A program made the translations under genes and the position numbers. Shown piece by piece: positions 25,408 through 34,386 of a stretch of DNA of 64,000 nucleotides (its first letter is position 1; each line of letters opens with the position of its first letter). The notes beneath the pieces are model-generated. The model was not told where the DNA came from. It saw only the letters and a program-made list of their open reading frames with translations, and ran no database searches. The stretch spans positions 1,540,001 through 1,604,000 of the forward strand of contig NZ_PDCM01000001.1 of the NCBI RefSeq assembly GCF_008634025.1, read 5' to 3'. The DNA comes from Streptomyces albofaciens JCM 4342 (GTDB lineage: Bacteria; Actinomycetota; Actinomycetes; Streptomycetales; Streptomycetaceae).

Positions 25408-27145
25408 ACGACCGCGCGGCTTCCCCGTACGCCGGCTGCCACATCGCGTCCTGCACCGCCTGTACGACGTCGTCGGGAGCCACGCGCGCCACACCTTCCC
25501 CGACGGCTGCCCGTACCACCGCCACCGCGACGGCCGCCGAAGAAGCGCGCAGATTCTCCACCCGCGGCAGCAGCGGCGCCCCGGGGCCGCCGCCTTCCAC
25601 CTGACCCGCCACCGCTTCGGCGGCGGCCAGCAGCATGCCGGGTGTCAGCCGCTCGGCACGCGACACCACCACGCCCAGCCCCAGCCCCGGGTAGACGAGG
25701 GCGTTGTTGGCCTGGCCGATGACATGCCGTACGCCGTCGACCTCCACGGGTTCCACCGGGATGCCCGCCGTCGTCAGCGCCTTGCCGCCGGTCCAGCGCA
25801 GCAGGTCGGCGGGCATCGCCTCGATCTTCTCGGTGGGATTGGAAAGTGGGAAAATGACAGGCCTCTCGACGTGCTGTGCCATCTCCTCCACGACCTGCCG
25901 GGTGAAGGCACCGCGTACGGTCGAGGTGCCGATGAGGACGGTGGGGCGCACGTTCCGTACGGTCGTCAGCAGACCGATCCCCTGGTCCGCGGCACGGCCC
26001 GTATCCCCGCCTGACCCGCCTCCACCACTCTCCTCGTCACTCCCCTCGCCACTCTCATCCGCCTCACCGGCTGCCCAGCCCTCGACCTCGCTCTTGGGGC
26101 GGGCGTAACCACGCTGGTAGTCGCGCAGGTCGTCCATGTCGTCCAGCAGCAGGCCCGGACGGTCGACGAGCCAGAAGCGGCGGGTCGCCGCGTCCTCGTC
26201 CAGGCCGTCGCGGATCATCGCCTCGCGCAGCTGGTCGGCGATGCCCACACCGGCCGTACCGGCCCCGAACACCACGACGCGCTGCTCCCCGAACCGCGCC
26301 CCGGTGACGTCCAGCGCCGACCGGACGGCCGCGAGCGTGATCGCGCCGGTGCCCTGCATGTCGTCGTTGAACATCCGGTACCGCTCGCCGTACCGCTCCA
26401 GGAAACGCCGGGCGTTGCCCGCGCCGAAGTCCTCGAAGTGCAGCAGCGCGTCCGGGTACAGCGTCGATACCGTGTCCAGGTACGCGGCGACGAATGCGTC
26501 GTAGCGTTCACCGCGCGCCCGGCTGTGCCGTACGCCCAGATACAGCGGATCGTTGAGCAGCGTCTCGTTGTCCGTGCCGACGTCGAGGACCACCGCCAGG
26601 CAGCGCGCCGGATCGATGCCCGCGGCGGCCGTGTAGACCGCCAGCTTGCCCACGGAGATCTGGATGCCGTGCACGCCCCAGTCGCCGATGCCGAGGATCT
26701 GCTCGGCGTCCGTGACCACCACCAGGTCCACCTCGTCCGGCCCGAGCTCCAGCTCCTCGAACGAGCGCCGCAGGTCCCGCGGCCGGTCGATGGACAGGAA
26801 GACGCCGCGCGGACGCCGGTACTCGTGGCTGTACGTCTTGATCGCCTCGCCCACGGTCGGGTCGTAGACGATGGGCAGCAGCTCGGTCAGGTGATCGGTG
26901 AGCAGCCGGTAGTACAGGACCTCGTTACGGTCGTGCAGCTGCTCCAGGTTGATGTACGCGGCCAGGTCGTCGGGCTGACGCCGCAACTGTTCGTACGCGC
27001 GCCGCGCCTGCTGGTCCAGAGTGAGCACCGCGTCGGGAAGTCGGCCGACGAGGCCGAGGCGGTCGCGTTCCGCGGCGGTGAAGGCCGTTCCGCGATTGGT
27101 CAGCGGATCGCTCATCACCGACGGCAGCCGCGGTTGTCTGCCCAT
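25400..27145 (-). CDS. NAD-dependent malic enzyme
   Basis: 581 residues. Oxidatively decarboxylates malate to pyruvate with NAD reduction. Motifs: EVLYYRLLTDHLTELLPIVY and YDPTVGEAI at the N-terminus, GIGDWGVHGIQISVGKLAVY, LDVGTDNETLLNDPLYLG, LHFEDFGAGNARRFLERYG, MFNDDMQGTGAITLAAV, and the nucleotide-binding VVVFGAGTAGVGIADQL. The C-terminal NPTEKIEAMPADLLRWTGG is also typical. An inserted acidic/glycine linker (GEADESGEGSDEESGGGG) follows KSEVEGWAA, probably a surface loop. ATG 27145 and ATG 27115 are both possible starts. It appears monocistronic; the adjacent TetR operon is separated by a long hairpin. Confidence 0.92.
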   Translation of the reverse strand: MGRQPRLPSVMSDPLTNRGTAFTAAERDRLGLVGRLPDAVLTLDQQARRAYEQLRRQPDDLAAYINLEQLHDRNEVLYYRLLTDHLTELLPIVYDPTVGEAIKTYSHEYRRPRGVFLSIDRPRDLRRSFEELELGPDEVDLVVVTDAEQILGIGDWGVHGIQISVGKLAVYTAAAGIDPARCLAVVLDVGTDNETLLNDPLYLGVRHSRARGERYDAFVAAYLDTVSTLYPDALLHFEDFGAGNARRFLERYGERYRMFNDDMQGTGAITLAAVRSALDVTGARFGEQRVVVFGAGTAGVGIADQLREAMIRDGLDEDAATRRFWLVDRPGLLLDDMDDLRDYQRGYARPKSEVEGWAAGEADESGEGSDEESGGGGSGGDTGRAADQGIGLLTTVRNVRPTVLIGTSTVRGAFTRQVVEEMAQHVERPVIFPLSNPTEKIEAMPADLLRWTGGKALTTAGIPVEPVEVDGVRHVIGQANNALVYPGLGLGVVVSRAERLTPGMLLAAAEAVAGQVEGGGPGAPLLPRVENLRASSAAVAVAVVRAAVGEGVARVAPDDVVQAVQDAMWQPAYGEAARSSG

Positions 27146-27214
27146 ACGCCCGCACGTCCCTTCCCGTCAGCGCCCCCGTTACGTGTCTCCCCGTTTCCTC
27201 GCCAGTCTCGCGCG

Positions 27215-27257
27215 AGAGCCCCGCCCCCGCATCCGGTGGATACGGGAACGGGGCTCT
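27215..27257 (-). terminator. Terminator of the ABC-permease-TetR operon
   Basis: AGAGCCCCG (27215-27223) pairs with CGGGGCTCT (27249-27257); an inner CCCGCATCC/GGATACGGG stem extends the hairpin. It lies just downstream of the TetR stop. Confidence 0.65.
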
Positions 27258-27283
27258 GACCAGCGCTTACGCGGGCGGCGGCG

Positions 27284-28072
27284 TTAGTTCGGCAGCATGG
27301 GGCTGACCCGGCCCTGGAGCAGACGGGACAGGGAGGCGTGCACGTCCTCCACCGAACGGTGCGGCTGGAACGACAGCCAGTCCAGCGCCGCCACCAGCAC
27401 CATGCCGAGCAGCGCGGACGCCGTCAGGGGGATGTCGAGTTCCTCGGTCAGTTCGCCGACGGCGACGGCGTCCCGCAGTACGGACTCGACGACGGCGACC
27501 GCCCGGCCCCGTACGGACTGGAGCGTCGGCTGCCAGACCCGGTTCGTACGCCACAGCTCGGCCACGTACAGCTGGGTCAGGGAGGGTGAGCCGGCGATGA
27601 AGTCCAGCCCGGCCCGGATCATCGCGTCCAGCGCGTCGACCCGGGTGCCGCCTTCCGCGCGTACGGCCCGGTCGGCGGCCTCCTGGAGGGAGGTGGCGAG
27701 CAGGTCGACGCCGTCCCGCAGAAGCTCCTCGTAGAGGACGTTCTTGCTGGCGAAGTTGTAGTAGACGGTGCCCTTGGCGACACCGGCGCGCTCGGCGATC
27801 TCGTCCACCGTGGTGGCGGAGAAGCCCTGTTCGGCGATGAGCGTGACCGCCGCGTCGAACAGCTTGCGCCGGGTGGCGCCGCGGCGCAGACCGGTACCGG
27901 AAGCGGAAGCGGAAGCGGAAGCGGAAGCGGAAGCGGAGGCGTGCGCGGTGCCGCGGGGCCCGGAGGCCGCCCCGTGCGCCCCGTGGTCGGCTTCGCGCGC
28001 CCCGGGGCCGGGGACGGCGCCGCTGGTGGCGCCGCCCCCGTGCCGGCGGGAGTGCCCGGTTCGCACGCTCAC
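27284..28072 (-). CDS. TetR-family regulator of the ABC/YhgE operon
   Basis: 262 residues from GTG 28072, whose GTGA overlaps the permease stop by 4 bp, so it is translationally coupled. The helix-turn-helix is LFDAAVTLIAEQGFSATTVD then EIAERAGVAKGTVYYNFASK. It is preceded by about 70 unstructured residues including six Ser-Ala pairs from a 6-bp microsatellite (27899-27940). The C-terminal domain is helical, ending RSVEDVHASLSRLLQGR. As third gene of the ABC ATPase-permease operon it probably represses that operon through the GACTG-N2-CAGTC site near 31129. Ligand unknown. Confidence 0.88.
   Translation of the reverse strand: MSVRTGHSRRHGGGATSGAVPGPGAREADHGAHGAASGPRGTAHASASASASASASASGTGLRRGATRRKLFDAAVTLIAEQGFSATTVDEIAERAGVAKGTVYYNFASKNVLYEELLRDGVDLLATSLQEAADRAVRAEGGTRVDALDAMIRAGLDFIAGSPSLTQLYVAELWRTNRVWQPTLQSVRGRAVAVVESVLRDAVAVGELTEELDIPLTASALLGMVLVAALDWLSFQPHRSVEDVHASLSRLLQGRVSPMLPN
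27899..27940. repeat. 6-bp microsatellite in the TetR gene
   Basis: Seven units of GGAAGC (last one GGAGGC). On the minus strand it encodes an alternating Ser-Ala stretch ahead of the DNA-binding domain. Confidence 0.9.
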
Positions 28073-30312
28073 AGGCTCAGTTCCGGGTGCAGGTCCTTCA
28101 TCCGTACGACCTGCCGGCTGCGCGCGGTCAGCGCGGTGAGCGCCAGCGCGCCCACCGTGAACGCGGCCAGGACGATGGAGCCCTGCCACACGATCCCGAG
28201 GTCACCGCCCGTGATGAGCCGGCGCAGGCCGTCCACCACGTAACTCATCGGCAGGAACGGGTGGATCGCGCCGAAGAAGCCGGGGCTGGTCTGCACCGGA
28301 TACGTACCGCCCGCCGACGTCAGCTGGAGCATCAGCACGACCAGCGTCAGGACGCGGCCCGCCGGGCCGAACTGCGCGCCGAAGAACTGGATGATCGCGG
28401 TGAACGCGGCCGTCGCCAGCAGCAGGAAGCCGATGGTGGCCCCCGCGCGCTCCATCTCCAGGCCGAGGCCCCAGTGCAGGACGGCCATCAGGGCCAGCAC
28501 CTGCACGACGCCGATGGCGAAGGCCGGCAGCCAGGAACCCAGCGCGATCCGCCAGCCCGGCGCCCCCGCGGCGAGCGCCCGCTTGCCGAGCGGCGCGAGC
28601 AGCATGTACGCGACCATCGCGCCGACCCACAGGGACAGCGGAATGAAGTACGGGGCGAGCCCGGTGCCGTAGTTCGGCGCCTTGTGCATCGACTTCGAGG
28701 CCAGCTCGACCGGGTTGGACATGACGTCGGTACGGGCGTCGCGGTCCTTCTTGTCGTAGTCGGGGATCTGCGCGACACCGCTGTCCAGCTTGCCGGCGAG
28801 CTGGTTGGAGCCGTCCTTGAGCTTGTAGATGCCGCCGCTGAGCTTGTCGATGCCGTCCTTGGCGGAGCCGACACCCTCGTGGACCTTGCCCGCGCCGTCG
28901 GCGACCTTGCCCGCGCCGTCGGTGAGCTTCTGGCTGCCGTCGGCGAGCTTCCCGGTCCCGTCGGCGAGCTTCCCGGAGCCGTTGGCCAGCGTGCCGATGC
29001 CGTCGGCGAACTGACCGGCGCCCTGGGAGACCTTCTTCGCACCGGCGTTGAGCGCGTTGATCTGCTGGATGGCCGCGTCCGCGTTGGTGGCGATTCCAGG
29101 AGCCTTCTGCGCGACCAGGGTCGCCCCCTGGTGGAGGTCGCGCAGTTTGTCGCGGAGGTGCTGGAGGTCCGTCCTGGCGATGATGTCGTTGACCTTCTCC
29201 GCCGCGTCGGCGCCTGCGGCGCTACCGGCCGCCAGGCCCTTCAGCCGGGCGCAGTCCGCGCCCGATCCGGCGCCGCCGCACTGCTCCCGGTACAGGGCCG
29301 CGGCCTCGTCGGCGTTCTTCCGCGCCTGCGTGGCGGCCTTGGCCGAGTTGCCCGGCAGCTTGCCGAGGTCGTCGTAGAGCGCCTGGCTGAGGTCGGCCAC
29401 GAACTTCGCCTTGTCGCCGATCTCCTTGCCGTGCTCCTTGAGGAAAGGCAGGTCCTTCTTGGCGATGCCGTTGACCTTGTCGGCGAGCTGCTGCGTGCCG
29501 TCGGCCACCTGGCCGGCGCCGGCGCTGAGCTGCTGAGCCTTCGACCTGGCCGTGGTGAGGCCCTGGTTCAGGGTCCCGGCACCCTTGTTCACGTCCCCGA
29601 CGCCCTTGCTCAGCTCGCCGGCCTTGTCGTGCAGCGTGCCCGCGCCCTTGCTGACGTCACCTGAACCCTTGTCCAGCTTGCCCAGGCCGTCGGACAGGTC
29701 GTCCGACCCCTTCTTGGCGTCGCCCAGGCCCTTGTCGATCTTGCCGGCCCCGTCCGCGGCCTGCTGCGTCTTGTCGTGCAGATCCGAGAACGACACGAAG
29801 ATCTTGTCGAAGAACTCCCGCGACGACTTCGCCGAGGTCTTCGCGCGGATCTCCGAGAAGATCGTCTTGGAGATCGAGCCGACGATGTAGTTGTTCGCGT
29901 CGTTCGTACGGACCTGGAGCGCGCCCGTCTCCGGGTGGTCACCGGAGCTGGAGGCGATCCGCTCGCTGAAGTCCTTCGGGACGGTCAGGGAGAGGTAGTA
30001 CGTACCGTTCTCGACGCCCTTCGCGGCGTCGGAGGCGCTGACCTCCTCCCAGTTGAACGTGTTGCTGTCCTTGACGTTCTTGACGAGTTCGTCGCCCGCC
30101 TGGATCTTCTTGCCACCGGCGGTGGCGCCCTCGTCGTCGTTGACGAGCGCGACCGGGATCTTGTCCAGGTTCGCGTACGGGTCCCAGAACGAGCACAGGT
30201 ACAGCGCGCCGTACAGCAGCGGGATCAGCATCAGGGCGACGAGGCCCAGCCGGGGGAGCTTGCCCCTGCCGAAGCGCTTGAGCTCAAGCGCGGCGAGCTT
30301 CGGCGATCGCAT
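28069..30312 (-). CDS. YhgE/Pip-type ABC-2 membrane protein
   Basis: 747 residues. One N-terminal membrane segment (LGLVALMLIPLLYGALYLCS), a ~500-residue extracytoplasmic region with heptad-like repeats (GTLANGSGKLADGTGKLADG, SQKLTDGAGKVADGAGKV), then about five C-terminal membrane segments (LSLWVGAMVAYMLLAPLGKR, AIGVVQVLALMAVLHWGLGL, TIGFLLLATAAFTAIIQFFG, RVLTLVVLMLQLTSAGGTYP). This is the YhgE/Pip layout related to phage-infection protein and ABC-2 permeases. The repeats probably form a long coiled structure outside the membrane. It overlaps the ATPase gene by 29 bp and the TetR gene by 4 bp. Substrate unknown; export of lipid or envelope components is a reasonable guess. Confidence 0.88.
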   Translation of the reverse strand: MRSPKLAALELKRFGRGKLPRLGLVALMLIPLLYGALYLCSFWDPYANLDKIPVALVNDDEGATAGGKKIQAGDELVKNVKDSNTFNWEEVSASDAAKGVENGTYYLSLTVPKDFSERIASSSGDHPETGALQVRTNDANNYIVGSISKTIFSEIRAKTSAKSSREFFDKIFVSFSDLHDKTQQAADGAGKIDKGLGDAKKGSDDLSDGLGKLDKGSGDVSKGAGTLHDKAGELSKGVGDVNKGAGTLNQGLTTARSKAQQLSAGAGQVADGTQQLADKVNGIAKKDLPFLKEHGKEIGDKAKFVADLSQALYDDLGKLPGNSAKAATQARKNADEAAALYREQCGGAGSGADCARLKGLAAGSAAGADAAEKVNDIIARTDLQHLRDKLRDLHQGATLVAQKAPGIATNADAAIQQINALNAGAKKVSQGAGQFADGIGTLANGSGKLADGTGKLADGSQKLTDGAGKVADGAGKVHEGVGSAKDGIDKLSGGIYKLKDGSNQLAGKLDSGVAQIPDYDKKDRDARTDVMSNPVELASKSMHKAPNYGTGLAPYFIPLSLWVGAMVAYMLLAPLGKRALAAGAPGWRIALGSWLPAFAIGVVQVLALMAVLHWGLGLEMERAGATIGFLLLATAAFTAIIQFFGAQFGPAGRVLTLVVLMLQLTSAGGTYPVQTSPGFFGAIHPFLPMSYVVDGLRRLITGGDLGIVWQGSIVLAAFTVGALALTALTARSRQVVRMKDLHPELSL

Positions 30313-31111
30313 GGGCTGCTTCCTCCTCGTTGGTGTCGGTCGTACCGGCCTGGCCGGTGGTCGAAGTGGTGGGGGTCGCGGCGGCGGGCGCCTGGGCGTC
30401 GGGCTTCGCGGCCGCCGGCGCCGTACGGACGACGATCGCGTCGCCGGGAGCGGTGCTGGCCGCGGCCACCACCGTCGTACCGTTCAGCGCCAGGTCCCGC
30501 AGCATCTGCCACACCTGGGAACGCTCGTCCGCGGACAGTTTGAGGTCGACGTCGTCGATGGCCACCAGGCGCGGGCCGTGCATGACGGCCAGCGCGACGG
30601 ACAGCCGCAGCGCCTCGATGCGCTCCATGTCGCGTACCGCCGTACGCAGTCCCTTCGGCAGCGTCGTGGGGTCGAGGCCGACGGCCGCCAGCGCGGCGTC
30701 GACGCGTGCCCGTGTCGCTTCCTTGTAGCGGCGGCCCCACGGCAGCCGGGCGCCCAGCGAGCCGGCCACCCGGTGGCCCAACAGGGCCTGTTCCTCCAGG
30801 TGTTCCCCCGCGGTGAGGGCCGGTTCCAGGTCGGCGACTCCGGGGACGTGCGCGATGGCGGTCAGGCGGCGCACCGTTCCCATGCGCTTGGGGAGGGGGA
30901 AGCCGGCGACCGTGGCGTGGCCCTCGGCGAGCTGCATGCGGCCGGTGAGCGCCAGCAGGAGACAGGTGCGGCCGGAGCCCGACGGGCCCTCGACGGCGAT
31001 CAGTGAACCCGGTTCCGCGGTGATGTGGACGTCTCTGAACGCCCACCCCCGTGGGCCCTTCACTCCGATTCCCCTGGCGTTGACCGCCGCCCCCTGGCGG
31101 GTGGTGTCCAC
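30284..31111 (-). CDS. Degenerate ABC-type ATP-binding protein of the YhgE operon
   Basis: 275 residues from GTG 31111 (GGAGGGGCC directly upstream). The fold is that of an ABC ATPase: AFRDVHITAEPGSLIAVEG, P-loop GPSGSGRTCLLLALTGRM, then a helical region. However, Walker A has Arg for Lys, there is no LSGGQ signature (the region reads MERIEALRLSVALAVMHGPR), and the Walker B end is LVAIDDVD without the catalytic Glu. Activity may be low, lost or regulatory. The C-terminal 40 residues are Ala/Thr/Pro-rich. It is the first gene of the ATPase-permease-TetR operon. Residue changes are read directly; the mechanistic consequence is inferred. Confidence 0.82.
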   Translation of the reverse strand: MDTTRQGAAVNARGIGVKGPRGWAFRDVHITAEPGSLIAVEGPSGSGRTCLLLALTGRMQLAEGHATVAGFPLPKRMGTVRRLTAIAHVPGVADLEPALTAGEHLEEQALLGHRVAGSLGARLPWGRRYKEATRARVDAALAAVGLDPTTLPKGLRTAVRDMERIEALRLSVALAVMHGPRLVAIDDVDLKLSADERSQVWQMLRDLALNGTTVVAAASTAPGDAIVVRTAPAAAKPDAQAPAAATPTTSTTGQAGTTDTNEEEAAHAIAEARRA

Positions 31112-31128
31112 GGCCCCTCCTTTGATCT

Positions 31129-31178
31129 GACTGGTCAGTCTAAAAGTGTGCCGCATGGACGGGCCTATTGACCAATCG
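31129..31178. promoter_or_regulatory. Probable TetR operators before the ABC operon
   Basis: GACTG-GT-CAGTC (31129-31140) lies 18 bp before the ATPase start. A related ATTG-AC-CAAT repeat follows at about 31167-31176. Both have a TGACCA-like core and a 2-bp centre. Together they are good candidate sites for the TetR of the same operon. Confidence 0.5.
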
Positions 31179-31317
31179 GCACACGATCCTGTGAACTCCG
31201 TCATGTGGCGGGTGGGGCGCCCTGGCGCTTTTGGGGCGTTTGTTGGTGATGTTCTCGGTGTGGTCCGTGGTGCTGTGCGTCCGGTCCGCGCCGTGAGGAC
31301 ACTTGCGACGGAGACCG

Positions 31318-34161
31318 ATGACTCACTCGGCCAAACTGATCGCCCCGCTCCTCGCGGGGACCCTCGTCACGACGCTGCCCCCGGTATCGGCCGCGGCTTC
31401 CACACCGGTACGGCATGCCTCCCCGGCCACGGCTGCGGCCTCCTCCGGAGCCGCCGCGGATGCCGCCTCCTGCGCCCCGCGCGAGCTGGATCGTTTCAGC
31501 AAGGAGAAGTCCCGAAGCGGCGGCCGGGGAAAGGGCACCGGAGACCCCGGCGCCGCGGACGACGGTGGCGGCTGGACCCCCACCGCCACCCGTATCGACC
31601 CGAAGGACGGCCACCACGCCTTCGTCGGCAACGGCTACCTCGGCCAGCGCGTAGCCCCCAACGGCGCCGGATACACGGCCCCCGGCGAGACGACCGGCTG
31701 GCCGCTGAAGACGCCCCGCTACGACGGTTCCTTCGTGTCCGGCCTGTACGCGCGCGGTCCCGAGAAGCTGGAGGGCCGCCAGGCCGTCGCCGCGCTGCCC
31801 ACCTGGACGGGCCTCGACGTCACCGCAGCCGGCGACCGGCCGCAGACCTTCGACTCCGCGACTCCCGCGGGCCGTATCTCCCACTACCGCCAGACGCAGT
31901 TCATCCGCTGCGGCATGGTCCGTACCTCTCTGACGTGGACGGCCGCCGACGGCCGCGCCACCGACCTCGTGTACGACGTGCTCACCGACCGCACCAGCGC
32001 GCACACCGGCGCCGTACGGCTGCGCATGACCCCGCACTGGGGCGGCCGGGCCACCGTCACCGACCGCATCGACGGGCGTGGCGCGCGCCGTATGACGCAG
32101 ACCGGGGGCGGCGCGCGCGACGGCCGGACGATGGACGTGACCTTCCGTACGGACGGCACGAAGACGGACGGCGCGGTCGCCTCGACGCTGCGCCCCGGTC
32201 CGCGGGTCCGCGCACAGGGCGCGACGACGCGCCGCGCGGGCGCCGCGAAGGACCTGGGCAACCAGCAGAGCGTCACGTTCTCCGTACGGGCCGGACGTTC
32301 CTACGAGCTGACCAAGTACGTCGGCGTCGACACCGCGCTCACCTCCCCTACCCCGCGTGCCGCCGCAACCGACGCCGCGCAGCGGGCCGCGAACCGCGGC
32401 TGGGACGCCCTCTACCGGAACCACGCCGCCGCCTGGCAGAAGCTCTGGCGCAGTGATGTCGAGGTACGCGGACGCGGCCGGGAACAGCGGAATCTGCAGT
32501 CGTGGGTGCGCGCGGCACAGTACGGGCTGCTCTCCAGCACCCGCGCCGGCAGCCGCGACAGCATCAGCCCGGCCGGGCTGACCAGCGACAACTACGCCGG
32601 CGAAATCTTCTGGGACGCCGAGACCTGGATGTACCCGGGCCTGCTCGCCGCCCACCCCGAGCTGGCGAAGTCCGTCGTGGACTACCGCTACAAGACCATG
32701 GCCGGAGCCGCCGCCAACGCGAAGAAGCTGGGTTACCAGGGACTGTTCTATCCGTGGACCAGCGGCAGCAAGGGCGACTTGTGGAACGAGTGCCACAGCT
32801 GGGACCCGCCGCACTGCAAGACGCAGAACCACCTGATGGGCGACGTCTCGCTGGCCGCCTGGCAGTACTACCTCGCCACCAAGGACACCACCTGGCTGCG
32901 CGAACGCGGCTGGCCGGTGATGAAGGGCATCGCGGAATTCTGGGCGTCCCGGGTCACCCGCAACCCGGACGGCAGCTACTCGGTCAAGAACGTGGCCGGA
33001 CCGGACGAGTACAGCAACGGTGTCGACGACGGCGTCTTCACCAACGCCGGCGCGGTCACTGCGCTGCGCAACGCCGGCCGCGCCGCCGCGCTCCTCGGGC
33101 AGCGGCCCCCCGCCGCCTGGAAGGAGATCGCCGACCACATCCGCATCCCGTACGACGCGAAGAACGACGTCTTCGAGCAGTACGACGGGTACCGGGGCAC
33201 GATGATCAAGCAGGCCGACACCGTGCTCCTCATGTATCCGCTGGAATGGCCGATGTCGCAGCGCGCCAAGAGGAACACGCTGGACCACTACGCGGGACGC
33301 ACCGACCCGGACGGCCCCGCCATGACCGACTCGGTGCACGCCATCGCCGCCGCCGGAACCGGTGAGCCGGGCTGCTCGACGTACACGTACCTGATGCGTT
33401 CCATCAAGCCGTTCGTGCGCGGCGCCTTCCACCAGTTCTCCGAGGCGCGCGGCGACAAGGCGGGCGCCGGTGACCCGCACGCCGGATCGCCGGCGCAGGA
33501 CTTCCTCACCGGCAAGGGCGGCTTCCTGCAGACCTTCACCAACGGGCTGACCGGCCTGCGGATGCGCGAGGACCGGGTGCGCCTGGACCCGATGCTGCCG
33601 CCGCAGCTCTCCGACGGCGTCACGCTGCGCGGGCTGCGCTGGCAGGGGCGTACGTACGACGTGGAGATCGGCGCGCACGGCACGACGGTGCGGCTGACGG
33701 CCGGCGCGCCGATGCGCGTCGAGTCGCCGGAGGGCGAGCGGGTGGTCAGCCGCGGCGTGCGGCTGACGCTCAAGACCCGCCGTCCCGACCTCGCGGCGAC
33801 GGACAACGCGGCCCGGTGCCGGACGGCGCGGGCCACGTCGGAGGAGCCGGGCATGTACGCGGGCGCCGCCGTGGACGGCAACGCGGCCACCTCCTGGGTG
33901 CCGGACGGCTCCGACGGCACCCTGACCGTCGACCTCGGCAAGCCCTCGCGCATCGGTCAGATCACCCCGCACTGGAAGGGCGGTGAGCCCGCCTCGTACG
34001 TCGCGCAGGTCTCGACGGACGGCAAGCACTGGTACGGGACCGGGTACGACGGCCGTACGACGGCGCGCTACGTCCGGCTCACGGTGCACGGCGCCGACGC
34101 GGCGAAGAAGGGCGGACAGCGTCCCGGCCTCGCGGAGCTGACCGTGCGGAAGGCGGGGTAG
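31318..34161 (+). CDS. Secreted GH65-family trehalase-like enzyme with C-terminal discoidin-type domain
   Basis: 947 residues from ATG 31318 (GGAG upstream). Sec signal peptide (KLIAPLLAGTLVTTLPPVSA). The GH65 domain has DGHHAFVGNGYLGQRVAPNG, the (alpha/alpha)6 barrel segment GEIFWDAETWMYPGLLAAHP, and the catalytic-acid motif NVAGPDEYSNGVDDGVFTN (E564). The inverting family includes acid trehalases and disaccharide phosphorylases. A secreted form with YPWTSGSKGD and GPDEY blocks resembles fungal Ath1-type trehalase most, so alpha,alpha-trehalose hydrolysis is the likely reaction. The last ~130 residues (MYAGAAVDGNAATSWVPDGS, RYVRLTVHGADA) form an F5/8 type C carbohydrate-binding domain. Transcription ends at a strong hairpin 60 bp downstream. 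Confidence 0.85.
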   Translation: MTHSAKLIAPLLAGTLVTTLPPVSAAASTPVRHASPATAAASSGAAADAASCAPRELDRFSKEKSRSGGRGKGTGDPGAADDGGGWTPTATRIDPKDGHHAFVGNGYLGQRVAPNGAGYTAPGETTGWPLKTPRYDGSFVSGLYARGPEKLEGRQAVAALPTWTGLDVTAAGDRPQTFDSATPAGRISHYRQTQFIRCGMVRTSLTWTAADGRATDLVYDVLTDRTSAHTGAVRLRMTPHWGGRATVTDRIDGRGARRMTQTGGGARDGRTMDVTFRTDGTKTDGAVASTLRPGPRVRAQGATTRRAGAAKDLGNQQSVTFSVRAGRSYELTKYVGVDTALTSPTPRAAATDAAQRAANRGWDALYRNHAAAWQKLWRSDVEVRGRGREQRNLQSWVRAAQYGLLSSTRAGSRDSISPAGLTSDNYAGEIFWDAETWMYPGLLAAHPELAKSVVDYRYKTMAGAAANAKKLGYQGLFYPWTSGSKGDLWNECHSWDPPHCKTQNHLMGDVSLAAWQYYLATKDTTWLRERGWPVMKGIAEFWASRVTRNPDGSYSVKNVAGPDEYSNGVDDGVFTNAGAVTALRNAGRAAALLGQRPPAAWKEIADHIRIPYDAKNDVFEQYDGYRGTMIKQADTVLLMYPLEWPMSQRAKRNTLDHYAGRTDPDGPAMTDSVHAIAAAGTGEPGCSTYTYLMRSIKPFVRGAFHQFSEARGDKAGAGDPHAGSPAQDFLTGKGGFLQTFTNGLTGLRMREDRVRLDPMLPPQLSDGVTLRGLRWQGRTYDVEIGAHGTTVRLTAGAPMRVESPEGERVVSRGVRLTLKTRRPDLAATDNAARCRTARATSEEPGMYAGAAVDGNAATSWVPDGSDGTLTVDLGKPSRIGQITPHWKGGEPASYVAQVSTDGKHWYGTGYDGRTTARYVRLTVHGADAAKKGGQRPGLAELTVRKAG

Positions 34162-34223
34162 CGGAAGCGGCGACACGCGGGCAGCCCCGCGAGCAGCCCC
34201 GGACGGACCGGGCTCGCCCGGGG

Positions 34224-34260
34224 AACGGCCCAGGTCGGAAAAGACGCGACCTGGGCCGTT
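34224..34260 (+). terminator. Strong terminator after the GH65 gene
   Basis: AACGGCCCAGGTCG (34224-34237) pairs perfectly with CGACCTGGGCCGTT (34247-34260) around a 9-nt loop; flanking bases extend the stem by a few pairs. Confidence 0.85.
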
Positions 34261-34345
34261 TCCACCTGACACAGTCATCGGTCACCGACCGAAAGTGACC
34301 AATCTGTCCCCTGAATGAGACATCTGTGATCGCTTCCGTCACATA

Positions 34346-34357
34346 GTGTCCGGACAC
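34346..34357. promoter_or_regulatory. Perfect 12-bp palindrome before the PBP gene
   Basis: GTGTCCGGACAC, 30 bp upstream of the PBP GTG start, overlapping where a -10 (TAGTGT) could lie. It may be an operator; no regulator is adjacent. Confidence 0.4.
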
Positions 34358-34386
34358 GCACGGTGTGTCTGACCTGGGGAGGGACT

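Noticed and set aside
31201..34278. Open frame of about 1,000 codons antisense to the GH65 gene
   Set aside because: Composition is typical of a shadow frame (Gly/Val/Arg-rich, no motifs), while the plus strand has a complete GH65 enzyme.
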